Assembly: GCA_965232265.1 (NCBI GenBank)
Contig: CBDDPH010000002.1
Span: 4,650,001-4,714,000, forward strand
Direction: 5' to 3'
DNA: 64,000 nt
Source: VXRD01 sp965232265
GTDB taxonomy: Bacteria; Latescibacterota; UBA2968
The notes beneath the pieces were generated by a model that had not been told where the DNA came from, made no database searches, and was given only the letters and a program-made list of their open reading frames with translations. Each line of letters begins with the position of its first letter. Position 1 is the stretch's first letter. Positions 6,238 through 16,566 of the stretch are shown here, piece by piece. Made by a program: the position numbers and the translations under genes.

Positions 6238-9096
6238 ATGCGCGCATTGTGTGTCATTTTTCTGTTGTTGTGGAGTACTGGCCCGGTCATAGCCCAGGAT
6301 CTCGGTAGTTTGACTGGAAAAGTGGAAGATGAGACAGGAGAAGCATTATTCGCGGCCAATGTCGTGGTTAAAGGACCGGCCATTGAAGGCACCCGGGGCG
6401 CAATCACCAACGACGAGGGAAACTATCGCATCGACCGCTTGCCGCCGGGAATTTACGAAATCACCATCAGTTATATCGGATATGAAACCACAGTTGTATC
6501 CGGCGTAGAAATCCGCACGGGCGAAAGTACGACGCGAGACTTTACCCTGACAGCCGTCGCCCTCATCGGTCAACAGGTCGTGGTATCGGCATCGCGCAAA
6601 CAGGAAAAAGCCCTGGACGCACCCGCTTCAATAGCAACGATTGAAGCAGCCGAAATCAGAGATCGGGGCGTCCTGTCACCGACCGAGCATATCAAAGCCC
6701 TGCCCGGCGTTGACTTTTCCAAAACGGGCATCTCACAAAGCACCACAGTGGTTCGCGGATTCAACAATGTATTTTCTGGCGCACTGCTCACACTCGTTGA
6801 CAACCGCATAGCCCGCATCCCTTCCCTGCGTTTCAATGCCTTTGATATGATACCGGTGACCGGTGACGACATTGAGCGCATTGAAGTGGTTTTGGGACCT
6901 GGATCCGCGCTTTACGGTCCCAACAGTTCCGCTGGCGTGATGCACATCATCACCCGCTCTCCATTTGGATCGGAAGGCAATACAATTTCCATAAGTGGCG
7001 GACAGCGCAATGTGCGAAAAATATCACTGCGACACGCCAGCAGTCTCAACAACAAGATCGGGATCAAAGTCTCAGGTGTGCATAGTTCAGCCCATGACTG
7101 GGAATACATCGATCCCCTGGAAGTGGAAGAACGCGGTTTTAATCCACGCGATTACGATATAAAAAAGACAATGGGAGAACTCAGACTCGATTTTCGACCA
7201 ACAGATGACCTGACGATCATAGGATCAACGGGCTATACCAAAACAAACAGCATTGAACTAACGGGTTTGGGTGCGGGCCAGACAAAAGACTGGACCTATA
7301 ATTTTTATCAAGGCCGCCTGCTCTATCGCGGGTGGTTTGCACAGGTCTTCTACAACACCAGTAATGCAGGTGGCACGAGATTGCTCATCCCCGACGATCC
7401 AATTGTAGATAATTCACATTTGATGGTCTTGCAACTGCAACACAATGCCAGCCTGGGAGAAAAACAACACTTTGCTTATGGTGCCGACGTGCTGCGAACC
7501 CGACCCAAAACAGGGGGCACAATAAGTGGCATCCACGAAGACAGTGACGACGTGGATGAATACGGGATCTACCTGCAAAGTGAAACCAACCTGAGCGATC
7601 AAATCGAGTTGGTACTGGCCGGGCGCATCGACAAACACAGCCATGTTGAAGACCCGTTTTTCTCACCCCGTGCGGCACTCGTCATCAAACCCAGACCGCT
7701 CAGCACCCTGCGATTGACGTATAACCGCGCATTTAGCACGCCTTCGACCACCAACTTATTTTTAGACCGGGTCGGCGTTCCCGATGTCTTTGGGTTCGGG
7801 GCATTGCAACCGTCACTGGGATTTAATCCAGCAATTGACGTTCGCGCACAGGGCACTGCCGACACGGGGTTCTCATTTCGCAGAGACGACAATGGCCTAC
7901 CCATGTATCGGACGCCCTTTGCACCCATAGCGGGCTTGCCAAAAGATCACTACTTCTCGCTGCACAGTTCTCAGGGCACAAATTTGATGTGGGGCACTGC
8001 CAGAGAAATAATAATGAATATCCTCCTGGCGGAACTGGAACCCCTCGCAACAGGGCTTTTCGTCGAGCGGCTTGGACTACCACAAGATCAAGCGGCTGCG
8101 GTAGCCGCACAACTGGTCGGAGACTTTCCCAAGATTATCCCAGAACAACTGCCGGGCTTGCAAAATACGGCCGGAACACTGAATACAGCAACGCGGAGTT
8201 TTGATCCCGAGCCCGACCTCGCCAATGCAGTGGCAGACATAAACAAAATCGAATCGACCATCTCAGAAACCTTTGAAGTGGGATACAAAGGCGTCCTCAA
8301 TAACAAACTGATTCTGGCAGCCGATGTCTATTTAAGCAGAAAAAGAAATTTCACCAGCCCGTTGCGGATTGTAACACCCAACGTATTTCTCGCACCCGGT
8401 CCCTTGAGCGAGACTCTCACAAACGGCATCACTGAGAACTTGAAAGACCCCGCCAATGCAAGCCTCGCAATTGCCATCGGTCTTTTAGATCAGCTCAACC
8501 TGCCGGATCTGGGCCTGGTAGGCAATGGCAATGGCACAGGCATAGATGAATTGACGCAATTATTCGTATCCAACGCCGCGGGGATTCCCTTTGGCACCAT
8601 GACTGCCGAACAGGCATCAGACCCCATTGCGGTCATGGTCGCATATCGCAATTTTGGTCGCATAACACTCTACGGTGCCGACCTATCCTTTGCGTATTAT
8701 CCAAACGAAATGTGGACTTTTACCGGCAATTACTCCTATGTCAGCGATGATTTTTTCCCCAATTTAGACAACATCGGCGACATCGCCCTCAATGCACCCA
8801 AACACAAATTTAACATCGGAATCGACTGTCAACTGCCCAATATACCACTTACGATTCGCGGAAAATTGAGCTATCGCGCTGGTTTCCCAATGCAATCGGG
8901 TGTATATGTCGGCGATGTAGATGCTTATACTGTTTTGGACTTGAATGCCGCATATCAGTTGCCACTCTCAACCGATCAATTCAAGATCACATGGAATGTG
9001 GAAGCCAGCAACGTGTTAAACCAGGAATATCGATCATTTATCGGGGCGCCATTTATTGGACGCCTAATTTTAACTGGCCTGAATATTCGGTTCTAA
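6238..9096 (+). CDS. TonB-dependent outer-membrane receptor with carboxypeptidase-regulatory N-terminus
   Basis: A 952-residue receptor. It has a signal peptide (about 1-20, ending VIAQD) and a CarboxypepD_reg-like beta-sandwich (about 22-105: GSLTGKVEDETGEALFAANV, then IYEITISYIGYET). The plug domain (about 120-235) contains VVRGFNNVFSGALLTLVDN and IERIEVVLGPGSALYGPNS. The remainder is a beta-barrel ending in an aromatic residue (LNIRF), typical of BAM-assembled porins. Expected role: TonB-energised uptake of an unknown ligand. The ribosome-binding site GAGGAGG precedes ATG 6238. It is closely similar along its length to the next gene, and long stretches of the plug region are nearly identical in DNA. 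No TonB, ExbBD or substrate-specific partner is nearby. Confidence 0.92.
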   Translation: MRALCVIFLLLWSTGPVIAQDLGSLTGKVEDETGEALFAANVVVKGPAIEGTRGAITNDEGNYRIDRLPPGIYEITISYIGYETTVVSGVEIRTGESTTRDFTLTAVALIGQQVVVSASRKQEKALDAPASIATIEAAEIRDRGVLSPTEHIKALPGVDFSKTGISQSTTVVRGFNNVFSGALLTLVDNRIARIPSLRFNAFDMIPVTGDDIERIEVVLGPGSALYGPNSSAGVMHIITRSPFGSEGNTISISGGQRNVRKISLRHASSLNNKIGIKVSGVHSSAHDWEYIDPLEVEERGFNPRDYDIKKTMGELRLDFRPTDDLTIIGSTGYTKTNSIELTGLGAGQTKDWTYNFYQGRLLYRGWFAQVFYNTSNAGGTRLLIPDDPIVDNSHLMVLQLQHNASLGEKQHFAYGADVLRTRPKTGGTISGIHEDSDDVDEYGIYLQSETNLSDQIELVLAGRIDKHSHVEDPFFSPRAALVIKPRPLSTLRLTYNRAFSTPSTTNLFLDRVGVPDVFGFGALQPSLGFNPAIDVRAQGTADTGFSFRRDDNGLPMYRTPFAPIAGLPKDHYFSLHSSQGTNLMWGTAREIIMNILLAELEPLATGLFVERLGLPQDQAAAVAAQLVGDFPKIIPEQLPGLQNTAGTLNTATRSFDPEPDLANAVADINKIESTISETFEVGYKGVLNNKLILAADVYLSRKRNFTSPLRIVTPNVFLAPGPLSETLTNGITENLKDPANASLAIAIGLLDQLNLPDLGLVGNGNGTGIDELTQLFVSNAAGIPFGTMTAEQASDPIAVMVAYRNFGRITLYGADLSFAYYPNEMWTFTGNYSYVSDDFFPNLDNIGDIALNAPKHKFNIGIDCQLPNIPLTIRGKLSYRAGFPMQSGVYVGDVDAYTVLDLNAAYQLPLSTDQFKITWNVEASNVLNQEYRSFIGAPFIGRLILTGLNIRF

Positions 9097-9141
9097 TACT
9101 TACCAAATAAAACCCCAGATTATTGCGATAAGGAGGGTTTG

Positions 9142-12004
9142 ATGCGCGTATTGTATATTCTTGCTTTTGTACTGTGGAATGCTTACTCGGTCATAGCTCA
9201 GGATATGGGCAGCTTGGCGGGCAAAGTGGAAACTGAGGATGGAGAAGCCTTATTCGCGGCCAATATCAGAGTTAAAGGCCCCGCCATTACAGGCCCCCGG
9301 AGTACTATCACCAATGAGCGAGGTAGCTACCACATCGACCACTTGCCACCGGGCATTTACGAAATCACCATCAGTTATATCGGCTATGAAACCATCGTCG
9401 TACCCGGCGTAGAAATCCGCCCAGGCGATAAGTATAACGCGAAATTTCAAGTTGACCGCCGTCGCCCTCATCGGTCAACAGGTCGTCGTCTCGGCATCGC
9501 GCAAACAGGAAAAAGCCCTGGACGCACCCGCCTCAATTGCAATCGTTGAGGAATCCGAAATCAGAAATCGGGAAGTCTTGACCATGAGTGAATACGTCAA
9601 GACCCTGCCCGGCGTTGACTATGCTCAAACGGGCATTTCACAGGGCAGCATGGTGATCCGCGGCTTCAACAGTGTATTTTCTGGCGCACTGCTCACACTC
9701 GTTGACAACCGCATAGCCCGCATCCCTTCCCTGCGTCTCAATGCTTATGATATGATCCCTCTTACCGGTGACGACATTGAGCGCATTGAAGTGGTTTTGG
9801 GACCTGGATCCGCGCTTTACGGTCCCAACAGTGCCAATGGCGTGATGCACATAATTACCCGCTCTCCATTTGGATCGGAAGGCAATACAATTTCCATAAG
9901 TGGCGGACAGCGCAATGTGCGAAAAATATCACTGCGACACGCCAGCAGTCTCAAAGACAAGATCGGGATCAAAATTTCGGGTGGATATGTTACAACCCAT
10001 GACTGGGAATATGTCGATTCCCTGGAAGTGGCAGCACGCGGTGAAAATCCACGCAATTATAGCACAGAAAGAACCAGTGGGGAATTCAGGCTCGACTTTC
10101 GACCAACAGACGACCTGACACTGATCGGATCGGTGGGCTACTCAAAAATGAGCGGCCTTCAACAGACGGATTTGGGTACAGCCCAGGCCAAAGACTGGAC
10201 CTATAATTTTTATCAAGGTCGCCTGCTGTATCGCGGATGGTTTGCACAAGTCTTCTACAACACCAGTAATGCGGGCGACACGGAACTGATCACAGCCGGC
10301 GACCTGATTGTAGATAATTCACATTTGATGGTCTTGCAACTGCAACACAATGCCAGTTTGGGAGAAAAACAACACTTTGCTTATGGTGCCGACGTGCTAC
10401 TCACCCGACCCAAGACACAGGGTACAGTAAATGGCATATATGAAGACAATGACGGCGTTGATGAATACGGGATCTACCTGCAAAGTGAAACCAACCTGAG
10501 CGATCAAATCGAGTTGGTACTGGCCGGGCGCATCGACAAACACAGCTATATTGAAGATCTGTTTTTCTCACCCCGCGCAGCACTCGTCATTAAACCCACG
10601 CCAGACAATACCCTGCGATTGACGTATAACCGCGCATTTAGCACGCCCTCAACCCCCAGCTTATTTGTAGATCGAGTCGGCGTCCCCGACGTCTTTATGC
10701 TGGGGACAAATTTCAGCCCGGTATTGGGATTTAATCCAGCAATTGACCTTCGCGCACAGGGCACCGCCGGTACCGGATTTACATTTCGCAGAGACGACAA
10801 TGGCCTGCCCATGTTTCGAACGTCTTTCGCACCCATAGCGGGCTTATCAAAAGATCACTACTTCTCTCTGCACGACCCCCAGGCCACCAATTTGATGTGG
10901 CACACTGCCAGAGAGGCCATACTGAGTGGCTTTCTATCCGAACTGGAACCTCTCGCAACAGGGCTTATCGCAGACGGGCTTGGAATACCGCCAGATCAAG
11001 CGATTGCGATGATCGAAATACTCGTCGACATATTTCCCGGGGTTATTCCAGAACAACTGCCGGGCTTGCAAAATACGGCTGCCATACTGAATACAGAAAC
11101 GCAGGATTTTGATCCCATACCCGACCTTGCCAATGCCGTAACAGACATACAAAAACTCGGACAGACCATCACAGAAACCTTTGAATTGGGGTACAAAGGC
11201 GTCATCAAAAACAAACTGATCCTGGCAGCCGATGTCTATCAGACCAGAATCAAAAATTTTGTCAGTCCATTGCGGATTGAAACGCCCAACGTATTTCTCG
11301 CACCCAGTCCCTTGCAGGAAGCCCTGACAGACGCGCTGATCGAGAACCTGAAAGACCCTGCCAATTTAAGTCTCGCAATTGCCATCGGTCTTTTAGATCA
11401 GCTCAACGAACCGGAGTTCGGATTGGTTGGCAATGGCAATGGCACAGGCGTAGATGAATTGGCGCAGTTATTCGCTGCCAATGCAGCACTAATCCCCTTT
11501 GGTACTATAGTACCCGAACAGGCATCAGATCCCACTGCGGTGATAGTCGCATCTCGCAATTTTGGTCACATAACGCTCTACGGTGCCGACCTATCGCTTG
11601 CGTATTATCCAAACGAAATATGGACGCTTACCGGCAATTATTCCTACGTCAACAAGGACTTGTTCCCCAATTTAGACAACATCGGCGACATAGCCCTCAA
11701 TGCCCCCCGGCACAAATTTAACATCGGAATCGATTGTCAACTGCCCAATACATCACTCACGATTCGCGGGACATTGAGTTATCGCGGTGGTTTCCCCATG
11801 CAATCGGGTATATATGTCGGCAATGTCGATTCTCATACGATATTGGATTTGAATTTGACCTATCAATTGCCACTTTCAAACGACCACTTCACGACCTCCT
11901 TAAATTTGAATGCCAGCAATGTGCTAAATCAAGGATACCGATCATTTGTCGGTTCGCCCTGGATTGGACGCCTGATTACAAGCAGCTTGAACGTTCGATT
12001 CTAA
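9142..12004 (+). pseudogene. Second TonB-dependent receptor, broken by a one-base insertion
   Basis: A tandem paralogue of the preceding receptor. The first frame (start ATG 9142 after AAGGAGG) encodes the signal peptide and CarboxypepD_reg domain, then leaves the correct frame after VEIRPGD. The plug and barrel continue in another frame from about 9452 (LTAVALIGQQVVVSASRK) to the stop at 12004. Against the paralogue, the insertion is the T at 9429 in GGCGATAAGT. Removing it restores a continuous 953-codon frame (GES-ITRNFKLTAVAL). The remaining 2.5 kb is open and well conserved, so this is either a very recent mutation, a switchable frameshift or a sequencing error. Confidence 0.85.
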
Positions 12005-12023
12005 AGTTTGCTCCCATGGCGAT

Positions 12024-12058
12024 AAAAAAATCCGAATCGCAATGATTCGGATTTTTTA
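12024..12058. terminator. Bidirectional intrinsic terminator
   Basis: TCCGAATC/GATTCGGA (12031-12051) has an A-run before it and a T-run after it, so it works on both strands. It separates the converging TonB receptor and Gfo/Idh genes. Confidence 0.9.
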
Positions 12059-12069
12059 TTTTTTGAAAT

Positions 12070-13260
12070 TTACCCAAGCGGCTGATACGGCCGGGATTCT
12101 GGATCGCGTTCGGGAAGCCCCAAACTATCCCAAAAAATTGTGTGTTCAAATGGCGCGAGGCGAAAATCTGGAATGGGAACTGGCGCACCGCCCAACTCGG
12201 CGGACTTATTTGCCAAAATCCCCGGCAAACAGTATTCAATCGCGCGATACACATCAATCGGCGACGGCTTGCCAGCGAGGATAGACTGTGTGAAATGTCG
12301 GGCGAGCTTTAAGTCCGCACCGCCGTGACCTGCAGAAGTATCATCGCCATGGGCGCCAAGACCAACGGGCAAAACCTCCCAACCACTGCGATGATCAGCC
12401 CCTCGGGAAAAGCGACGCGCGTGTTTTTCATAGCTAAACCATTCGGCACCGCCCTCAACGCCAAAAATGCGATAGCGGTGTTCAGAAGGTCGCGCCGTAT
12501 TCAGCGTAACCATAATTTTGATAAGCACGCCCTTTGCTGTTTCGAACACCGCGATCTGACCATCGGAACGCAGAGGCGCGTCAGCACTTCGGAATGGCGC
12601 ACTGCGACAAGAAACAGAAACACAGCGGTCATCAATCACTTCGAGCAATGGCCCCAGGTCATGCGTCAGGTATTGAATAGGCGGTTGATCGGCGCGCCAG
12701 ATCGGCATTGCATCCGCATAACCGGCTACACGCGCTCGAGTCGGCGTATGACGCGAACTATCCGGACGAAAAAGCGTAGCCGGCAAATGGTGAATATATT
12801 CGCCTTCGGCAATAGAGATAGGGCCAAAGCGATCTTCTGCAACCCACTTGCGAAAATAGCGGAAAAAATCCCAATAACAGGTATTTTCTCCCAGCATATA
12901 AGTTTTGCCCGTGTATTCAACGGTTTGTCGCAAATTCATACACTCTTCTTGCGTATAAGCCCCCGGCACTTCCGAAAGCACATGACAACCCGCACGCATC
13001 GCCTCACATCCGTGTTCCACCTGCAATTTCCCATTCGTCGCAACCACAACAGCATCCGGCTTGAGAGCGAGCAAATCGTCAAACTCGGGCAAGATCGGAG
13101 CCGATGCACCAACCGATGCGATATGTTGCTCGGCGCGTTCTCTCAAACGCGGAAAGCGGTCGCAAGCACCGATAACCTCAGCCTCTTCCAGCGCGAGAAA
13201 ATTTCTGAAATGCGTAAAACCGCGACCGAGACCCAGAATACCAACTTTGAGCTTATCCAT
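12070..13260 (-). CDS. Gfo/Idh/MocA-family oxidoreductase
   Basis: A 396-residue NAD(P)-dependent dehydrogenase. The N-terminal Rossmann fold is marked by KVGILGLGRGFTHFRNF (5-21) with the GxGxxx turn. The usual EKP motif is changed to EVP (97-99). The C-terminal half is the substrate-binding alpha/beta domain. The start is ATG 13260 behind GGGGGTTA. A longer in-frame extension to 13728 lies entirely inside pheT and is not real. The gene follows pheT by 13 bp and so is probably co-transcribed with pheST, an unusual partner. The substrate is likely a sugar, inositol or derivative but cannot be read from sequence. Confidence 0.88.
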   Translation of the reverse strand: MDKLKVGILGLGRGFTHFRNFLALEEAEVIGACDRFPRLRERAEQHIASVGASAPILPEFDDLLALKPDAVVVATNGKLQVEHGCEAMRAGCHVLSEVPGAYTQEECMNLRQTVEYTGKTYMLGENTCYWDFFRYFRKWVAEDRFGPISIAEGEYIHHLPATLFRPDSSRHTPTRARVAGYADAMPIWRADQPPIQYLTHDLGPLLEVIDDRCVSVSCRSAPFRSADAPLRSDGQIAVFETAKGVLIKIMVTLNTARPSEHRYRIFGVEGGAEWFSYEKHARRFSRGADHRSGWEVLPVGLGAHGDDTSAGHGGADLKLARHFTQSILAGKPSPIDVYRAIEYCLPGILANKSAELGGAPVPIPDFRLAPFEHTIFWDSLGLPERDPESRPYQPLG

Positions 13261-13273
13261 AATTAACCCCCAA

Positions 13274-14959
13274 TCAAGCAGACACAACGCGAATATCAAC
13301 CTCAAATGCACTGACGGGATAATTAATACCCCAGGTTTCGAGAACGCCGGGATGCACTTCGCCAATAAGCCCGTAAACGCGCTCGCATATCCGGATCTCG
13401 CCACTGCGCCCGGGCAAAAATGTGGGATGCTCAATCGGCGCAATCGCGTATTCAAAATCAAAATAATAGGCCAACACCTCCAGATAACTCTGAATACCGG
13501 ACAAATTGGCTTCGTCACTCGCTTCGAGCACGCAAAGATGAATATCTGTGCGCGTACCGTAATTTTCCCCCAGATCGAGAACCCCCACTTCCCCCACCTC
13601 AAAAATCCGATGTGGGTACAGCGCGCGGCGGCTTGTGGCTTCGGTCTTGAGCAAACCGGGCAACAACGACCCTCGAATCGCGCTGTAATTTTCGGACATA
13701 GGATTTGAAATCGAAATAATCTGTGCATCCGGATTATTCATATCCACCGTCTGTTCTTTTTGGGAACAGAGAATCGGCAAAAAGACCTCTTGAAATCCAC
13801 ACCCAACCATGAGATTGCGAAATCGGTCTGCGAGATCCTCTTCTGGCGCGGCCTTGCCAACCGTAAAATCCCGGGGCATCTCGGGTTCAAAAGTCTCGTA
13901 CCCCACGCCAATCACAACATCTTCCACAACATCCACGGGATGCAAAATATCGTCGCGATAAGGCGCTGGACGCACATTGATACGCCGCTCTCGTACATCA
14001 ACATCCCGATAACCCATCGCGTTGAGCACAGTCTGAACCTGCCCTATCGCAACATGTGACCCAACCACTTTGTAAATCTCATCTACATCCACCTGCACAG
14101 ACTCGGTCAGATCATAGGGACAGGTCAGCACTCGTCCCCTCGGCGTCTGATATGGATACCGCACCGTCACGGGATAAATGCGCCCCCCTCGATCAGCCAT
14201 ATTGACCGCCATAATCGCCATAGACAAAAGAATAGCGTCGAGTTCAGGCCCCGTCGCCTCGCAAAACAAAAACGCATCCCCCACCTCAACGCGCCCCAGG
14301 CTCTGGCTATTAATCACAGGAGGCATGGACAGAACCTCCCCGCGCGAATCGCGGATCAAGGGAAACTTATCCTTCCCCTCGAGAAGATGTGCATACGTTC
14401 TGCCCGTGGGATGATCGGACAAAATCTGTCGCAAAGACATCTCATCCTCAAACTCCAGAGGAACAAAAGCAGTTTTATCGGGATCAACCGCATCGTATCG
14501 CACCGGATACACAATATCGGACGCATCGTAAATCCCAATCGCAACAACGCTGCGACCGCGCCCATACCCATCGGCGAGTTTTTCCTGCGCCTCGATAAGC
14601 GCGTCCAGTGCCGCATCATCAATCGCAATACCCTCACATGCAAAAGCGGCAATATAGGGACGGACAGCTCGCACCCCGGGATCGACAATAACCTCCCGTT
14701 CCTGTGATACACCAGACGCATCGAAAAAAGAATACTCAGGCTGGACATTCTCCCGATGGCTTTTGAGCAACCGCGCAAGCCCCTCTGCCGACCACAAATC
14801 GGGGCGATTGGTATCCTTGAGCTGAATGCGAAGCGTATCGCCCTCTTCCGCATCGATCTCGGCCTTCGCCGTCTCAAGCGCAACACTCAAACTCTCCGAA
14901 GAATAAGCCTGCCCTGCGAGACGTTCAAAATCGGGTTTATTAACCGTAATCGTTGGCAT
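13274..14959 (-). CDS. pheT: Phenylalanyl-tRNA synthetase beta subunit, archaeal/eukaryal-type
   Basis: 561 residues, far shorter than the roughly 800-residue bacterial beta subunit. It lacks the N-terminal EMAP/tRNA-binding domain and the C-terminal anticodon-binding domain seen in bacteria. Visible parts are B1 (MPTITVNKPDFERL...DTNRPDLWS), the B3/B4 editing module (about 100-260: PVINSQSLGRVEVGDAF), the B5 domain and the catalytic-like core (GCGFQEVFLPILCSQKEQ, then ISNPMSENYSAIRGSLLPGL). It forms the (alpha-beta)2 enzyme with the neighbouring pheS, which is also archaeal-type. ATG 14959 follows CAGGAGTAAAA. This synthetase type in bacteria is known mainly from spirochaetes and some other lineages and is usually explained by transfer. 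Confidence 0.93.
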   Translation of the reverse strand: MPTITVNKPDFERLAGQAYSSESLSVALETAKAEIDAEEGDTLRIQLKDTNRPDLWSAEGLARLLKSHRENVQPEYSFFDASGVSQEREVIVDPGVRAVRPYIAAFACEGIAIDDAALDALIEAQEKLADGYGRGRSVVAIGIYDASDIVYPVRYDAVDPDKTAFVPLEFEDEMSLRQILSDHPTGRTYAHLLEGKDKFPLIRDSRGEVLSMPPVINSQSLGRVEVGDAFLFCEATGPELDAILLSMAIMAVNMADRGGRIYPVTVRYPYQTPRGRVLTCPYDLTESVQVDVDEIYKVVGSHVAIGQVQTVLNAMGYRDVDVRERRINVRPAPYRDDILHPVDVVEDVVIGVGYETFEPEMPRDFTVGKAAPEEDLADRFRNLMVGCGFQEVFLPILCSQKEQTVDMNNPDAQIISISNPMSENYSAIRGSLLPGLLKTEATSRRALYPHRIFEVGEVGVLDLGENYGTRTDIHLCVLEASDEANLSGIQSYLEVLAYYFDFEYAIAPIEHPTFLPGRSGEIRICERVYGLIGEVHPGVLETWGINYPVSAFEVDIRVVSA

Positions 14960-14978
14960 TTTTACTCCTGCTCTTTAT

Positions 14979-16520
14979 CTACCGCGTATTCCTGACCAAA
15001 TCCAAATCCGTACTGAACAAATCGCGTATATCGTTAATACCCAGCGCGACCATCGCCATGCGATCAACCCCCAGACCCCAGGCAATCACGGGCACATCCA
15101 CACCCAGAGGTTGCGTAAGCTCAGGACGGAAAAGACCCGCGCCCCCGAGCTCGATCCAGCCCAGAACGGGATGCTTCGCCTGAAGTTCTACCGAAGGCTC
15201 GGTAAAAGGAAAATAATCGGGCACATAGCGCACATCTTCGGCCTGCGCGATCTCAAGCGCGAACAACTTGAGCAAACCGAGCAAACTGCGAAAATTTATC
15301 TCCTCGCCCAGAACAATACCCTCAGCCTGAAAAAAATCCGCCGCGTGCGTGGCATCCACATCATCCGGACGAAAACAACGCGCAAGCGCGAAATACTTAC
15401 CCGGGATATTCGGCTCTGAAGCCAGCGTACGCGCCGAAAGCGCGGTGCCCTGACTCCGCAAAATAAGGCGGCGCGACTGTTCGGGATTGAACTCATATCG
15501 CCACCCCCGCGAACCCGTCTCGCCCCCATTCTGATGCGCCTCCGCCACCCTCGAAAAATAGGGTTCTTCAACCTCTCGGGACTGCGTCGGCTCCGTCACA
15601 TAATACGCATCGTGAATATTGCGCGCCGCGTGGAACTGCGGCATAAAAAGCGCGTCCATATTCCAGAACTCAGTCTCGACCAGCGAGCCCTTCATCTCTT
15701 CAAAACCGAGTGCCATCAACCTGCGCCGCACATGATCGAGATACGCCCGATAGGGATGGTGCTTTCCAATAAGCACGCGCGGCGGCTTAATCGACAGATC
15801 ATATCGGCGAAAAGACGCACCCTGCCATGTGCCCTTCTGAATCATTTCCGGCGTAAGACGAGAAATCTCATCACCCGTAAGATTGGCTTTGACAACCTCT
15901 ACAAGCACGCGCTGCCCTTCTTCCGTAAGGCAATAAACCCGCTCCGTGCGCTCGTCCAGGCGAACAGGTGCCCTGCTCCCGCCGCGTTTGCGGGCATTGG
16001 CTTCGATATACTGGACAATATCATTGGGAAAATCATCAATCTCAATTCCGGTATCGGAAAATTTCTCAAAAAATTCCGGCATCAGCCGATCAACAAAAAA
16101 AGAAGCGCGCTCTGTATCGACAATAACAACCGCCCCCTTATCCAGATCGACAACCCCATCCTTTTTCAAACCGCCAAATGCACTGCCCCAGGCACCTCTG
16201 TCAAACCGCTCGTCGGCTTGCAAATCCTGGATCCCCACGCGCTCTGCACGCGCCCGGGCCAAAAGTGCCGTCTCTGGCGTCGCGCCCTTTGAGGCAAAAT
16301 CCCGTCCCACTTCCGTAAGCGAAACCGTTACCCGCGTATTTTCCCCGGTAACTTCGAGCAACTGCTTGGAAATCAACCACTCAACCGCACGCCGAACCTG
16401 TCCCTCGCCGAGATCCGCACCACTTTGAAGTTGTGCATCGGACTGCTCGGCACTGGCATTGTTTTGATACACACGCAAAATGCGAATTTCGAGCGCGTGT
16501 AAAGATGCGAGATCAATCAA
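14979..16520 (-). CDS. pheS: Phenylalanyl-tRNA synthetase alpha subunit, archaeal/eukaryal-type
   Basis: 513 residues, compared with about 330-350 in ordinary bacteria. The extra N-terminal part (about 1-210) consists of winged-helix modules (LHALEIRILRVYQ..., VRRAVEWLISKQLLEV, LTEVGRDF), typical of archaeal and eukaryotic PheS. The class II catalytic core follows: motif 1 (HPYRAYLDHVRRRLMALGFE), motif 2 (FALARCFRPDDVDATHAADF) and motif 3 (GLGVDRMAMVALGINDIRDL). Start is TTG 16520 behind AAGGAG. A 6-bp stem-loop (16535-16553, GTAGCG/CGCTAC) lies just upstream of the ribosome-binding site. Transcribed before pheT with a 19-bp gap. Confidence 0.94.
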   Translation of the reverse strand: MIDLASLHALEIRILRVYQNNASAEQSDAQLQSGADLGEGQVRRAVEWLISKQLLEVTGENTRVTVSLTEVGRDFASKGATPETALLARARAERVGIQDLQADERFDRGAWGSAFGGLKKDGVVDLDKGAVVIVDTERASFFVDRLMPEFFEKFSDTGIEIDDFPNDIVQYIEANARKRGGSRAPVRLDERTERVYCLTEEGQRVLVEVVKANLTGDEISRLTPEMIQKGTWQGASFRRYDLSIKPPRVLIGKHHPYRAYLDHVRRRLMALGFEEMKGSLVETEFWNMDALFMPQFHAARNIHDAYYVTEPTQSREVEEPYFSRVAEAHQNGGETGSRGWRYEFNPEQSRRLILRSQGTALSARTLASEPNIPGKYFALARCFRPDDVDATHAADFFQAEGIVLGEEINFRSLLGLLKLFALEIAQAEDVRYVPDYFPFTEPSVELQAKHPVLGWIELGGAGLFRPELTQPLGVDVPVIAWGLGVDRMAMVALGINDIRDLFSTDLDLVRNTR

Positions 16521-16534
16521 AAGAAACTCCTTAT

Positions 16535-16553
16535 GTAGCGATCAACACGCTAC
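16535..16553 (-). promoter_or_regulatory. Small stem-loop before the pheS ribosome-binding site
   Basis: GTAGCG and CGCTAC with a 7-base loop, ending about 10 bases before AAGGAG of pheS. There is no T-run, so it is not a terminator. It could tune translation of the TTG-started pheS. Confidence 0.3.
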
Positions 16554-16566
16554 GACTGTCGCAAAT

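Noticed and set aside
9452..12004. Independent gene starting at 9452
   Set aside because: The frame begins mid-domain, has no ribosome-binding site and aligns with the interior of the upstream paralogue. It is the 3' part of the frameshifted receptor.
13261..13728. 468-bp in-frame 5' extension of the Gfo/Idh gene
   Set aside because: It lies wholly inside pheT on the same strand in another frame, and the good ribosome-binding site and Rossmann start are at 13260.
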